Of a DNA stretch of 64,000 nucleotides, positions 33,930 through 42,976 are shown in pieces; position 1 is the stretch's first letter; each line of letters starts with the position of its first letter. Origin of the DNA: Leucobacter sp. G161 (GTDB lineage Bacteria; Actinomycetota; Actinomycetes; Actinomycetales; Microbacteriaceae); NCBI RefSeq assembly GCF_001482305.1, contig NZ_LOHP01000017.1, positions 159,629 to 223,628 of the forward strand, in the 5' to 3' direction. A program made the position numbers and the translations under genes. The notes beneath the pieces are model-generated. The model was not told the origin of the DNA. It saw only the letters and a list, made by a program, of their open reading frames with translations, and did not search any database.

Positions 33930-36900
33930 GTGACCGAACAGACTACTTCTGCCCCCCGATCGCGCCGCCTTTCCCCGCTCGCAATCACGATCATTCTTGT
34001 GGTCGTGCTGATTATCGCGTTCCTCGCGGTCTCGTCAGTGATGACTGAGGTCCTGTGGTTCAACCAGCTCGGGTATCTCCCCGTGTTTGCGACGCAGTGG
34101 ATCGCGGCAGGCGCTATGTTCATCGTCGGCTTCCTTGCGATGTCGATTCCGGTGTTCCTCGCGATCGACATTGCGTACCGGAAGCGTCCGGTATACGCGC
34201 GACTCACCGCGCAGCTTGACCGCTACCAGGAGGTGGTGGAGCCCCTGCGGAGGCTGGTGAAGTGGCTACTTCCCGCCGTGCTCGGCATCTTCGCCGGCAT
34301 CGCCGCGGCCTCCAACTGGCGCACAGTGCTGCTCTGGTGGAACTCTGAACCCGCGGGGGAGAAGGACGCCCAGTTCGGCTTTGATATCTCCTTCTACCTC
34401 TTCGATCTGCCGCTCTGGCAGTCGATCGCCGGCTTCGCTTCGGCAGTGGTGCTGATCTCGCTCCTCGTGGGCGCTGCAACGAGCTACCTTTACGGAGGCA
34501 TCTCTTTCACTGAGCGTGAGTTCCGTGTCTCGAAGTCGACGCGAATCCAGACCGCGATCCTCGCGACGCTGTACCTCGTTATCCAGGCAGTGAGCCTCTG
34601 GCTCGACCAGTACGCGACAGTGACGAGCACCGAGGGCTACGCCACCGGTGCCATGTACTCGAGCGTGCACGCAACAATCCCCGGCAAGCAGATCCTTGCG
34701 GGCATCGCCGCCATTGTCGCGGTGCTGTTCATCATCACGGCGATTACCGGCAAGTGGCGAATCCCGGTCATTGGCACCGCGCTGCTCATCGTGTCGAGCC
34801 TCGTGCTCGGCGTCGGATACCCGTGGGCCATCCAGCAGTTCCGCGTCGTCCCCGACGAGCAGAGCATGGAGTCGGAGTACATCTCCCGAAACATCGACGC
34901 GACGCGTAAGGCGTATGGGCTCGACGAGGTCAAGATCGAGCGTTACGACGCCGTGACCGACGCGGAGCCCGGCGCGCTGCGTAACGACGCCGTTGCGACC
35001 TCGAACATTCGCATCATGGACCCCGAGGTGATCTCGCGGACCTTCGCGCAGCTCGAGCAGTCAAAGCAGTACTACAAGTTCCCGAAGTCGCTGAATGTCG
35101 ACCGCTACGAGTTCGATGGACAGGTCGAGGACACGGTTTCCGCGATCCGCGATATCGATATCTCCGGCCAGTCGAGCTGGTACAACCGGACCCTCGTGTT
35201 CACACACGGTTACGGCTTGGTCGCTGCGTACGGCAACCAGCGCTCGCCCGGCGGCGAGCCCGTGTTCCTCGAGAGCGGCATCCCCACGAGCGGGCGCCTC
35301 GGCGAGTTTGAGCCCCGCGTGTACTTCGGCATGGATTCGCCTGAGTACTCCATCGTCGGTGGCGAACGCGACAAGTCGATCGAGCTTGACTTCCCGTCGG
35401 ACATCGAAAGCACCCCCGAGGCTCCGGCCGCGGACGCTGAGGACGCGACTCCGGCGGAAGACGGCACCGAGGCTGAGGCCGCGGTCGCAACCGATGAGGC
35501 GCCCGCCGAGGGCGACGTGCCCGCGGAAGGCGATGCCGCAGCCGAAGAGGACGTGCCCGCAGAGGACCTCGACCCCGAGGTCGAAGCAGCTGTGGGTGGC
35601 CGCGCGAACCTCACCACATTCAAGGGTGAGGGCGGCCCGAAGCTCAGCAACATGCTCACCAAGATCATGTTCGCGCTGAAATTCCAGGACGTCGAGGTGC
35701 TGCTCTCTGGCGCAGTCGTTGACGATTCCCAGGTGCTCTTCGACCGTAACCCGGTCACGCGTGTGCAGAAGGTTGCGCCGTATCTGACGATTGACGCAGC
35801 TCCGTATGCGTCGGTGGTCGACGGCAAGCTCAAGTGGATCATCGATGGCTACACCACCTCGGAACAGTACCCGTACTCAGAGGTGAGTGACATGAATGCA
35901 CTCACCGTTGACGCGGACAACGACCGCGTGAGCATGATGTCGAAGCCAGTGAACTACATCCGCAACTCGGTGAAGGCTACGGTCGACGCCTACGACGGCA
36001 GTGTTGACCTGTACGCGTGGGATGCCGAAGACCCGATCCTGAAGTCGTGGAGCAAGATCTTCCCCGGCACCCTCAAGAGCGTCGATGACATGAGCGGCGA
36101 GCTGCTCAGTCACGTGCGTTATCCGACCGACATGTTCAAGGTGCAGCGCGAGGTGCTGAGCAAGTACCACGTGACTGACGCCGGCGCGTTCTACTCGGCG
36201 GAAGACGCATGGCGTACGCCGGATGATCCCGTAAAGAGCTCGAGCGAGACTCAGCAGAACCCGTCGCAGCCGCCGTACTACCTCACGCTGTCTGCTGGGG
36301 CGGGTGCAGAGCCCACGTACTCGATCTACTCGACGTACATTCCTGATGCACGTGGTGAGGGCGCGCGAGACATCCTGACCGGATACCTTGCGGCGAACTC
36401 GAACGCAGGATCGGAGGCCGGCAAGGTCTCTGAGGACTACGGCACGTTGAAGCTGCTCGCATTGCCCAAGGGCAACACGATCCCGGCGCCTGGCCAGGTG
36501 CAGAACAGTTTCAATACCGACCCGAAGGTGTCTACGGAGCTCAACCTGCTGCGGCAGGGTGGCACGCGAGTGATCAGCGGTAACCTGCTGACGCTCCCCG
36601 TCGGCGGCGGTCTGCTGTACGTGCAGCCTGTGTACCTTGAGGCGTCGTCGGGAACGAAGTTCCCGCTGCTCCAGAAGGTGCTCGTTTCCTTCGGTGACGA
36701 CATCGCGTTCGAGGACACGCTTGACGGTGCGCTGGACGCGCTGTTCGGCGGCGACTCGGGGGCGAACGCCGGTGACGGTGGGGGCGTAACGCCCGCTGAA
36801 CCGGGCGAGGAAGCAGAGACTCCGGCACCCGACGGAGAGGCCGAGGGCGACACGCCTGCGGCACTCACGAAGGCGCTGAAGGACATGAAGGCTGCGATCG

Positions 36901-37004
36901 ACGAGCGTGACGCCGCGATGAAGGCTGGCGACCTCTCGAAGTTCGCGGAAGCCGACAAGAAACTCTCTGAAGCGCTTGAGCGCGCGCTGCAGGCCGGGGC
37001 CTAG
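33930..37004 (+). CDS. UPF0182-family membrane protein
   Basis: A protein of 1024 residues. About seven membrane segments fill residues ~15-305 (first: ITIILVVVLIIAFLAVSSVM), followed by a very large soluble, presumably extracellular, domain. Family signatures include EVLWFNQLGY, QFRVVPDEQSMESEYISRNI, RANLTTFKGEGGPKLSNML, and YVQPVYLEAS. An Ala/Glu/Asp/Pro-rich insertion sits at residues ~490-556 and another acidic linker lies before the C-terminal helix, making the protein longer than the ~980 residues common for the family. GTG at 33930 lies 6 nt after TACGAT (leaderless). The role is unknown. Confidence 0.9.
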   Translation: MTEQTTSAPRSRRLSPLAITIILVVVLIIAFLAVSSVMTEVLWFNQLGYLPVFATQWIAAGAMFIVGFLAMSIPVFLAIDIAYRKRPVYARLTAQLDRYQEVVEPLRRLVKWLLPAVLGIFAGIAAASNWRTVLLWWNSEPAGEKDAQFGFDISFYLFDLPLWQSIAGFASAVVLISLLVGAATSYLYGGISFTEREFRVSKSTRIQTAILATLYLVIQAVSLWLDQYATVTSTEGYATGAMYSSVHATIPGKQILAGIAAIVAVLFIITAITGKWRIPVIGTALLIVSSLVLGVGYPWAIQQFRVVPDEQSMESEYISRNIDATRKAYGLDEVKIERYDAVTDAEPGALRNDAVATSNIRIMDPEVISRTFAQLEQSKQYYKFPKSLNVDRYEFDGQVEDTVSAIRDIDISGQSSWYNRTLVFTHGYGLVAAYGNQRSPGGEPVFLESGIPTSGRLGEFEPRVYFGMDSPEYSIVGGERDKSIELDFPSDIESTPEAPAADAEDATPAEDGTEAEAAVATDEAPAEGDVPAEGDAAAEEDVPAEDLDPEVEAAVGGRANLTTFKGEGGPKLSNMLTKIMFALKFQDVEVLLSGAVVDDSQVLFDRNPVTRVQKVAPYLTIDAAPYASVVDGKLKWIIDGYTTSEQYPYSEVSDMNALTVDADNDRVSMMSKPVNYIRNSVKATVDAYDGSVDLYAWDAEDPILKSWSKIFPGTLKSVDDMSGELLSHVRYPTDMFKVQREVLSKYHVTDAGAFYSAEDAWRTPDDPVKSSSETQQNPSQPPYYLTLSAGAGAEPTYSIYSTYIPDARGEGARDILTGYLAANSNAGSEAGKVSEDYGTLKLLALPKGNTIPAPGQVQNSFNTDPKVSTELNLLRQGGTRVISGNLLTLPVGGGLLYVQPVYLEASSGTKFPLLQKVLVSFGDDIAFEDTLDGALDALFGGDSGANAGDGGGVTPAEPGEEAETPAPDGEAEGDTPAALTKALKDMKAAIDERDAAMKAGDLSKFAEADKKLSEALERALQAGA

Positions 37005-37018
37005 TATCCCGTAGGAGA

Positions 37019-37076
37019 GCAGAAACGGCTGTGGGCCCGGGAACCGTAAGGTTCCCGGGCCCACAGCCGTTTCTGC
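37019..37076. terminator. Perfect 27-bp terminator hairpin
   Basis: Arms 37019-37045 and 37050-37076 are exact reverse complements around a GTAA loop. It begins 15 bp after the UPF0182 stop. The stem includes AGAAACGG on one arm and CCGTTTCT on the other, giving short A/T-rich edges in both directions. Confidence 0.85.
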
Positions 37077-37209
37077 TGCGCAAACTCGGTGGATGACCTG
37101 CGCCAGCAGCGATCGTGCTTCCCGCGGAGATGCAGCATGGTCGTGCCGCGGATCGCACGGAGTCTTGCGCGTATCCGGACAGAACGGACGACTGACGGGT
37201 TCGGGCGCA

Positions 37210-37248
37210 GGCCAACGCACGCAGCTGGTCCCGCTGCGTGCGTTGGCC
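37210..37248 (-). terminator. Terminator hairpin of the POT transporter gene
   Basis: A perfect 15-bp stem, GGCCAACGCACGCAG (37210-37224) with 37234-37248, around a 9-nt loop, 8 bp beyond the transporter stop codon. Confidence 0.7.
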
Positions 37249-37256
37249 GAGTGGTG

Positions 37257-38750
37257 CTAGTGGGTTGCCAGCGCGCGGTTGACGAGCCGGTACGCGACGG
37301 CGAGCGCAGCGATGAGTCCGAGTGAGACCGCCGCGACGATCCCGAAGTACTGCGCCTCTGCGCCCTCGCGGTACGCCTGCGAGATCCAGCCAGCGAAGGT
37401 CGATCCGCCAGCCATCGTCAAGAAGTACAGTGCCGTCATCTGCGAGTTCGCGGCCTTCGGTGCGAGCTCTGCGGTGAAAGACAGGGCTGCAGGGGCGAAG
37501 AGTGACTCTCCCAGCGCAAAGAACACCATGACGAGCAACGCGATGAGCAGCGGCATCGACTGACCGGTGCCGAGGCTGAACGGGATGATGACTGCGGCGC
37601 CGACGGACATGGCGATGACGCCGACGACGAGCTTGGTGACCGGCTGCATACGTGATGCACGGCTGCGCGTCCAGAGGACGGCGAGAAGCGCGGTGATGGC
37701 AGCGACCGCAAGGCTCTCAAGCGTGACAATGAGCGAGGGCGGCATGGTGAGTGAGCCCACGGTGAGGTTGATCTTCGTATCAGCGAAGACGGCGAACGCG
37801 GTGAAGAGCTGGAAGAGTAGGGTCCAGAACACGAGGCTCATGAGGAACACCGGAATGTAGCGGATCACCGAGCGGCGTTCGTCGGTCGTGACCTGTGGAT
37901 TGGTGAGCAGCATCGTGAAGAGGCCGATGGTTGCGATGAGTACGACCAGGGCGACGACGTTGCTGATATTGTCGGCGCGGACGAGGCCGAAAGTGACGGC
38001 CGCCGCGATGACTGCGAGTCCAATCGCGGTGATGATGATCCAGCGGGTGCGCTGCGAGGCGGGGAGCGGGTTGGGTACGATGCCGGTGCTCGCGGGCAGA
38101 CGCCGCATCCCGAAGACATACTGACCCAGGCCGAGCGCCATGCCGGCTGCTGCTGCACCGAACGCGACATGGAAGCCCCAGGACTGGTTGAGCCATCCGG
38201 TGACGAGCGGGCCAGCAAACGCGCCTAGGGTGATGCCCATGTAGTAGATCGAGTAGCCAGCGTCGCGTCGCGGTCCGCCGTTCGGGTAGAGCTCGCCAAC
38301 CATCATGGTTGTGTTGACCTTCAGGCCGCCGGTGCCGACCACGATGAGGGCGAGACCGATGACGAGCCCAGTCAGGCCGGGCACGATGGCGAGCATGATG
38401 TGGCCTGCGAGGATCGCGGAGCCGCCGATCAGCACGACGTATTTCGGGGCGAGCACCCGGTCGGCGATCCAGGCGCCGACGATTTGCGCGATGTAGACGA
38501 GTCCGCCGTACGCGCCGGCGATGCCGAGAGCAACAGGCTGGGGGAGTCCGAGACCACCCTCAGCCAGCGAGTAGTACAGATAGTACGCAAGTAGGACCTG
38601 CAGGCCGTAGAAGCTGAAGCGCTCCCACATCTCCACGCCTGACAGGGTGAGCAGGCCGCTGGGTTTCGCATCGTCAACCACGACACCGAGGGCGCGTGTG
38701 ACACCAGTCCCCGTGGCGGGGGTTGGGGCGGAAGGGCGGGATTTCGTCAT
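37257..38750 (-). CDS. POT-family proton-dependent oligopeptide transporter
   Basis: A 12-14-segment transporter of 497 residues that would import di- or tripeptides with protons. It carries the family ExxERFxYY-like motif as MWERFSFYGLQVLLAYYL (the E-x-W-E-R-F form), the PTR2 signature GGLKVNTTMMVGELYP, and SIYYMGITLGAFAGPLVTGWL. ATG at 38750 has GGAGAA upstream; the in-frame ATG at 38792 has none. It is divergent from the GntR-type regulator gene, with a palindromic operator between them, which suggests joint control with the gamma-glutamyltransferase operon. Confidence 0.92.
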   Translation of the reverse strand: MTKSRPSAPTPATGTGVTRALGVVVDDAKPSGLLTLSGVEMWERFSFYGLQVLLAYYLYYSLAEGGLGLPQPVALGIAGAYGGLVYIAQIVGAWIADRVLAPKYVVLIGGSAILAGHIMLAIVPGLTGLVIGLALIVVGTGGLKVNTTMMVGELYPNGGPRRDAGYSIYYMGITLGAFAGPLVTGWLNQSWGFHVAFGAAAAGMALGLGQYVFGMRRLPASTGIVPNPLPASQRTRWIIITAIGLAVIAAAVTFGLVRADNISNVVALVVLIATIGLFTMLLTNPQVTTDERRSVIRYIPVFLMSLVFWTLLFQLFTAFAVFADTKINLTVGSLTMPPSLIVTLESLAVAAITALLAVLWTRSRASRMQPVTKLVVGVIAMSVGAAVIIPFSLGTGQSMPLLIALLVMVFFALGESLFAPAALSFTAELAPKAANSQMTALYFLTMAGGSTFAGWISQAYREGAEAQYFGIVAAVSLGLIAALAVAYRLVNRALATH

Positions 38751-38867
38751 TGATTCTCCATGGGGGCGTGCGGGCTGAAGCACCGCATACACCGCGGCTT
38801 GTGGCGGAGTGTAGCGGGCCTGTGGGTATCGAATTCGATGGGCTTCGGTGTATGGTTAATGAACTGT

Positions 38868-38905
38868 TGGTCTGACCATCTGCTCGAACGATTGGTAAAT
38901 ATACC
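38868..38905. promoter_or_regulatory. FadR-like operator region between POT transporter and GntR regulator
   Basis: TGGTCTGACCA at 38868-38878 is a perfect palindrome of the TGGTNNNACCA type bound by FCD-subfamily GntR regulators. A second, weaker element GGTAAATATACC lies at 38894-38905. Both sit in the 274-bp divergent intergenic region, next to a gene for exactly this type of regulator, so autoregulation and control of the transporter are likely. Confidence 0.72.
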
Positions 38906-39024
38906 CTGGTGGAGTGCGCCCCGTCAATTGCGGCGAGGCGGATCCCAGAACGGGGTAGTTTCGTAAGGTTGGCGGTTGCGATGCACCGACACGGTTTCTC
39001 CACTAGTGAACGAAAGGAGTGGCA

Positions 39025-39786
39025 ATGGACTGGACCTCCATGAAGCCAGCGACGACGCTGTCGCTCCCGGATCGCCTCTCGGTAGACCTCGAGCGATTGA
39101 TCCTCGACGGAGAGCTCGCGCCGGGGGACAGGCTGCCGCCGGAGCGCGAACTTGCGGAGCACCTCGGGGTGTCCCGGGTCTCGATCCGGGAAGCGCTGCG
39201 CGAACTTGAGAACCGGGGCCTCATTGACCGCAAGCCAGGCCGGGGCACCGTCGTGCTCAGCCCGGGTGAGCGATCAGGTATCGCCGAGCGTATCGGTGAG
39301 GCCGTGAGCTCCGCAGACGCCGAGATCCGCGACATCATGGAGCTTCGCGCGATCGTCGAGCCGCCGATTGCACGCATCACCGCTGGCCGCGCGCGGCCGC
39401 GTGACCTCGCGCAATTGCGTGATCTCGTCGAAGCGATGGAAAAGGACGTCACGAAGGATCGCTACGCCGAGCTCGACCGGGCGTTCCACCAGTCGATCGC
39501 GCAGTACACGCACAACCCGTTGCTCGAACTCATCAACGAGCAGATCGCGCAGCAGATCGCGCCGAGCCGCGGGAGTCGCTATCAAACCCGTGAGCGCCGA
39601 CAGGTGTCGAGCGCCGCTCACCGCCGCATCTTCGAAGCGATCGCGGACGGCGACGGCGATCGCGCTGAGGCTGAGGCCCGCGCGCACGTGCTCGACATCG
39701 CCGAGCAGATCGCGATCGCCGGCAAACAGGGGCCGGCCAGCGACCCCACACCGACAGTAGAGAACGACCAGGAGACAGTGTCATGA
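39025..39786 (+). CDS. GntR-family regulator with FCD ligand domain
   Basis: A regulator of 253 residues. The N-terminal winged helix is typical of FadR/FCD members: LILDGELAPGDRLPPERELAEHLGVSRVSIREALRELENRGLIDRKPGRGTVV. The all-helical FCD domain follows, with probable metal ligands in ELDRAFHQSIAQYTHNPLL (Asp and His) and SAAHRRIFEAIADGDGDRAEAEARAHV (two His). ATG at 39025 has an AAAGGAG site. It overlaps the gamma-glutamyltransferase gene by 4 nt, so regulator and enzyme are co-expressed. The effector is unknown; a dipeptide, amino acid or organic acid would fit. Confidence 0.9.
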   Translation: MDWTSMKPATTLSLPDRLSVDLERLILDGELAPGDRLPPERELAEHLGVSRVSIREALRELENRGLIDRKPGRGTVVLSPGERSGIAERIGEAVSSADAEIRDIMELRAIVEPPIARITAGRARPRDLAQLRDLVEAMEKDVTKDRYAELDRAFHQSIAQYTHNPLLELINEQIAQQIAPSRGSRYQTRERRQVSSAAHRRIFEAIADGDGDRAEAEARAHVLDIAEQIAIAGKQGPASDPTPTVENDQETVS

Positions 39787-41333
39787 CCCCCGCACCGCTT
39801 GGCGCGATTTCAACCTCTCATCACCTCGCGACCGAGGCCGGAGCCGCAGTGCTGCGGGCCGGCGGGAACGCGATTGACGCCGCGATTACGGCGGCTGCGA
39901 CGCTCTGCGTCGTTTACCCGAACAACGTGGCTCTTGGCGGCGACCTCGTCGCGATCGTGCGCAGCCCGGACGGGGAGATTCGGTTCCTCAACGCAACGGG
40001 TACCGCCCCCGCAGGGCAGAGCATCGAAGCGCTCCGCGACGTGCACGGCGATGCGCTCCCGCTCCGCGGCATCGACACCATCACGGTGCCGGGCGGGATC
40101 CGGGGATGGGAGGCCCTGCACCAGCTCGGAGCCACCCGGCAATGGAACGAGCACCTTGCGCCGGCCATTGGGTACGCGAGCGGCGGGTTCCCGAACTCCC
40201 GCTCGGTTGCCCGAGAGCTTCGCGCGGCGCAGCCGACGCTCGCGCAGGATCCGGGGGCACGTGACGTGTTCTATCCCGGGGGCGAACCGCTGGCGGAGGG
40301 CGACACACTCGTGCAGCCGGCCCTGGCACGCTCACTTGAACAGCTGGCTGCCGCTGGACCCGACGCGTTCTACGAGGGCGATCTCGCGCGCAGCTGGGTC
40401 GCAGGGCTGCAGCGGCTTGGGTCGAAGATCACGCTCGAGGACACCGCCGCCTACCGGCCGTTCTGGGATGAGCCCATCGAAACCGAATTCCGTGGTCTGC
40501 GCGTGCTCACCGGGCCGCCGAACACCTCCGGTTTCATGTTCCTTCGCGCGCTCAACGCCATCACTGCCGGCATAGCGGAGCCGCTCGGCGAGGGAGCCGG
40601 CAAGCTCGCGCGTGCGTTCTACGAAAGTAACCTCGTGCGCACCATGCTGCTGTCTGACCCGACCTTCGACGGCGCGACGGGCGACGAGCTCATCGCTGCG
40701 GTCGCCCCGGACCGGCCGATCCGAGGCGATGCGAAGGCGAGCGGCGATACCGTCGGATTCTCGGCGGTCAGCGCCGACGGCTGGGCCGTATCGTTTATCA
40801 ACTCGGTGTACTGGGACTTCGGCGCGCATATCCTCGAGCCTGAGACCGGCATCATCTTTCAGAACCGCGGGACGTCGTTCTCGCTGGATCCCGAATCCCC
40901 GAACGCGTTCGCGCCCGGTAAGCGGCCGCGGCATACCCTCATGCCAGTCATGGTGCTCGAAGGGGACGAACTCCGCTACGTCCCAGCCACGATGGGCGGC
41001 GCGGCGCAGCCCCAGGTGCACACTCACCTGCTCGAGCGAATGCTGGCGGGTGCCGACCCCGCGGAAGCCACCCACGCACCGCGTTGGATGGTTGAAGAGA
41101 TCACGGGCGACACCCAGGTGAGCGTCGTTGTGGAATCGGACGTGTCCGACACCGCGAAAGCGTCGCTCGAGGCCGAAGGCTTCGCGATCGTCACCGTGCC
41201 GTCTCGCGATGAGTCGCTCGGGCACTCGAACGTCATCCGTATCGACCGCCATGCCGACGGCAGCGTCGGGTACTCGGCGGCGAGCGATCCGCGCTCCGAC
41301 GGCTCGGCGGCCGTCGTCGACGGGGCCGGCTAG
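39783..41333 (+). CDS. Gamma-glutamyltransferase-family protein
   Basis: An Ntn-hydrolase of 516 residues related to gamma-glutamyltranspeptidase (glutathione hydrolase). Large-subunit features: HHLATEAGAAVLRAGGNAIDAAITAAATLCVVYPNNVALGGDLVAIV. The nucleophile is Thr323 in SGDTVGFSAVSADGWAVSFINS, equivalent to the TTHFS motif, after which come GIIFQNRGTSFSLDP and PRHTLMPVMV. No signal peptide is visible, so it appears cytoplasmic. ATG overlaps the regulator stop (ATGA). With the POT transporter and a TauE/SafE permease nearby, import and breakdown of gamma-glutamyl or sulfur-containing peptides is a reasonable inference. Confidence 0.9.
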   Translation: MTPAPLGAISTSHHLATEAGAAVLRAGGNAIDAAITAAATLCVVYPNNVALGGDLVAIVRSPDGEIRFLNATGTAPAGQSIEALRDVHGDALPLRGIDTITVPGGIRGWEALHQLGATRQWNEHLAPAIGYASGGFPNSRSVARELRAAQPTLAQDPGARDVFYPGGEPLAEGDTLVQPALARSLEQLAAAGPDAFYEGDLARSWVAGLQRLGSKITLEDTAAYRPFWDEPIETEFRGLRVLTGPPNTSGFMFLRALNAITAGIAEPLGEGAGKLARAFYESNLVRTMLLSDPTFDGATGDELIAAVAPDRPIRGDAKASGDTVGFSAVSADGWAVSFINSVYWDFGAHILEPETGIIFQNRGTSFSLDPESPNAFAPGKRPRHTLMPVMVLEGDELRYVPATMGGAAQPQVHTHLLERMLAGADPAEATHAPRWMVEEITGDTQVSVVVESDVSDTAKASLEAEGFAIVTVPSRDESLGHSNVIRIDRHADGSVGYSAASDPRSDGSAAVVDGAG

Positions 41334-41382
41334 GGGAGTCTCCCCACACCGCTCCACCTGCACTCTCCAATGAAAGATCGTT

Positions 41383-42171
41383 ATGACCTCGACCGACTTT
41401 AATCAGCCCCGACCCTCGATGCTGGTGCTCGCGCTGCTTGGCGCGCTCACCGGGATGCTCTCCGGCCTCTTCGGCATCGGCGGCGGCGTCGTCCTTGTGC
41501 CCCTGCTCACCATCTTCCTCGGCTACCAGCAACGCTTGGCGGCGGGGACCTCGGTCGCCGCGATCCTCCCCGCCGCGATCGTCGGCGGCATCGGATACGG
41601 CATCCAGGGCAACGTGGACTGGATTGCGGCGTTGCTGCTCGCCATTGGCATTGTCGTCGGGGCGCAGATCGGCAGTTACCTGCTCGCCAAGGTTCCGACC
41701 GCTGCGCTGCGTTGGCTGTTCATGGTGTTTCTCCTCGGTGTGGTCGTGAGTCTTTGGTTCGTCGTGCCGCAGCGCGAGGCATCGATTGATATGACGGTGG
41801 CGGTCGGGACCGGGCTCGTGGGGCTCGGACTCATCACCGGTGTGCTCTCCGGCCTTCTCGGAGTTGGCGGCGGCGTCATCGTCGTGCCCGCGCTCATGTT
41901 CTTCTTCGGAGCGAACGACCTTGTGGCCAAGGGCACCTCGCTCATTATGCTGATCCCTGGGTCGATCTCGGGCACCCTTGGCAACTTCAGGCGAGGCAAC
42001 GTCGACATGCGTGCTGCACTCGTGCTCGGCATCGCTGCGAGCATCCTGTCGCCACTCGGCTCAGTACTCGCGACCATGATCACGCCGTTTGCCTCGAACG
42101 TCGCATTCTCGCTGCTGCTCGCCTTCGTGCTCGGGCAGATGCTCTTCAAGACGCTGCGCGCCAAGAAGTAG
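41383..42171 (+). CDS. TauE/SafE-family (TSUP) anion permease
   Basis: A membrane protein of 262 residues with about eight segments and two copies of the family motif: TGMLSGLFGIGGGVVLVPLL and TGVLSGLLGVGGGVIVVPALMFF. Members export sulfite, sulfoacetate or other organosulfur anions. It follows the gamma-glutamyltransferase by 49 bp with no terminator between, and a strong terminator follows it, so it is the last gene of the GntR operon. This supports a sulfur angle for the module. Confidence 0.88.
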   Translation: MTSTDFNQPRPSMLVLALLGALTGMLSGLFGIGGGVVLVPLLTIFLGYQQRLAAGTSVAAILPAAIVGGIGYGIQGNVDWIAALLLAIGIVVGAQIGSYLLAKVPTAALRWLFMVFLLGVVVSLWFVVPQREASIDMTVAVGTGLVGLGLITGVLSGLLGVGGGVIVVPALMFFFGANDLVAKGTSLIMLIPGSISGTLGNFRRGNVDMRAALVLGIAASILSPLGSVLATMITPFASNVAFSLLLAFVLGQMLFKTLRAKK

Positions 42172-42242
42172 CGACAGCAGGGCAGCGGTCCCACCGGGGC
42201 TGCTGCCTCGCGCGCGGCACACGAGCGTGCCGAGAGATGCTG

Positions 42243-42290
42243 CAGGGCGTCGCCGACTCCAGTCGGCGACGCCCTGTTTGTTTGTTTGTT
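42243..42290 (+). terminator. Intrinsic terminator
   Basis: The arms CAGGGCGTCGCCGACT (42243-42258) and 42261-42276 pair along 15 bp, followed by repeated TTTG giving a U-rich tail to about 42290. A textbook terminator for the GntR-GGT-TauE operon. Confidence 0.9.
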
Positions 42291-42402
42291 CACCATTCAC
42301 GTTTTAATCCACAGGTGTTATTCTGTTGTGGTGTGACCTTCAGGGCACCGGCGGCGAGGGGAGCGGGCGGTGCTCGTCAGCTGGCGAGTTCAAGGAGGAA
42401 GC

Positions 42403-42483
42403 GTGGGGTGCTTGTTGACGCGTGAGCGCGTTCCTGTGCGCGCATGCGCATCTGGTAGAGCTGCTGTGGAATCGGCCCAATGA
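42403..42483 (+). CDS. Possible 26-residue leader peptide
   Basis: A short frame starting at GTG 42403, with an AAGGAGGA ribosome site 4 nt upstream, far stronger than any site for the next gene. It encodes MGCLLTRERVPVRACASGRA followed by AVESAQ and ends in a TGA that overlaps the ATG of the next gene (CAATGA). The peptide has no known relative. It is either a leader peptide whose translation delivers ribosomes to the following gene, or a chance frame. Its two Cys residues are not a run of the attenuation type. Confidence 0.45.
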   Translation: MGCLLTRERVPVRACASGRAAVESAQ

Positions 42484-42914
42484 GTCGGCAAGGATCTGCT
42501 GGGGCGGAACGCCCACTCCAGGAGCACTACCTCGCTGCGACAGCCACGGAGCTCAAGATCGCCACAGTCCCGCGACGGTTCGCCGCGGTCGCGGATGCGC
42601 GCTTATTGTTCCCACACAGCGGCAGCATCGAGGTCACGCACGACGTGCTTGAGCTGCGCGGGTGGCGCACCCTGCGCGCGCGGGAGACCGCAATCGTGTC
42701 TCGCGCCTATATCCCGGAATATAACAGGTTTACGGCGGGCGGCGTTCGTGGCGGGTTCCCGTCGCTTGGTGCGGTGCGACGTGCGGGCGCGCCTCTTGTC
42801 CTGGATCTGCGAAACCGCGAGCGGATCGTGCTGCTCATTGGTTACGACGTCGTGTCCGGTGTGACAAAGAATAGTTCCTGGCTGGTGGCGCTCCAGCGGT
42901 TCGTTGCTGGCTGA
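42480..42914 (+). CDS. Small conserved-looking protein, function unknown
   Basis: A protein of 144 residues, predicted soluble, with alternating strand-like segments: ATELKIATVPRRFAAVADARLLFPHSGSIEV, DVLELRGWRTLRARETAIVSRAYIPEYNRF, then GGVRGGFPSLGAVRRAGAPLVLDLRNRERIVLLI. The pattern is beta-rich with a final helix (WLVALQRFVAG). It recalls small PH-like or YdbT-like domains, but I do not recognise the family. The ATG has no ribosome site of its own and overlaps the stop of the short upstream frame. A preceding CCACA...TGTGG pair at 42309-42331 may mark the promoter region. Confidence 0.65.
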   Translation: MSRQGSAGAERPLQEHYLAATATELKIATVPRRFAAVADARLLFPHSGSIEVTHDVLELRGWRTLRARETAIVSRAYIPEYNRFTAGGVRGGFPSLGAVRRAGAPLVLDLRNRERIVLLIGYDVVSGVTKNSSWLVALQRFVAG

Positions 42915-42932
42915 GCGCACCTCGGAGAAAGC

Positions 42933-42970
42933 GAAAGGTCCTGGTTTGGAATTCCAAACCAGGACCTTTC
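42933..42970. terminator. 38-nt palindrome ending the tRNA-fMet transcript and the gene at 42480
   Basis: Bases 42933-42951 and 42952-42970 are exact reverse complements with AATT in the centre. It lies 6 bp from the tRNA 3' end and 18 bp after the stop of the convergent gene, so it can end both transcripts. Confidence 0.8.
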
Positions 42971-42976
42971 TCACAG

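Noticed and set aside
37077..37209. A tRNA or small RNA in the gap before the POT terminator
   Set aside because: A GGGTTCGGG-like stretch is present, but no cloverleaf can be drawn around it.
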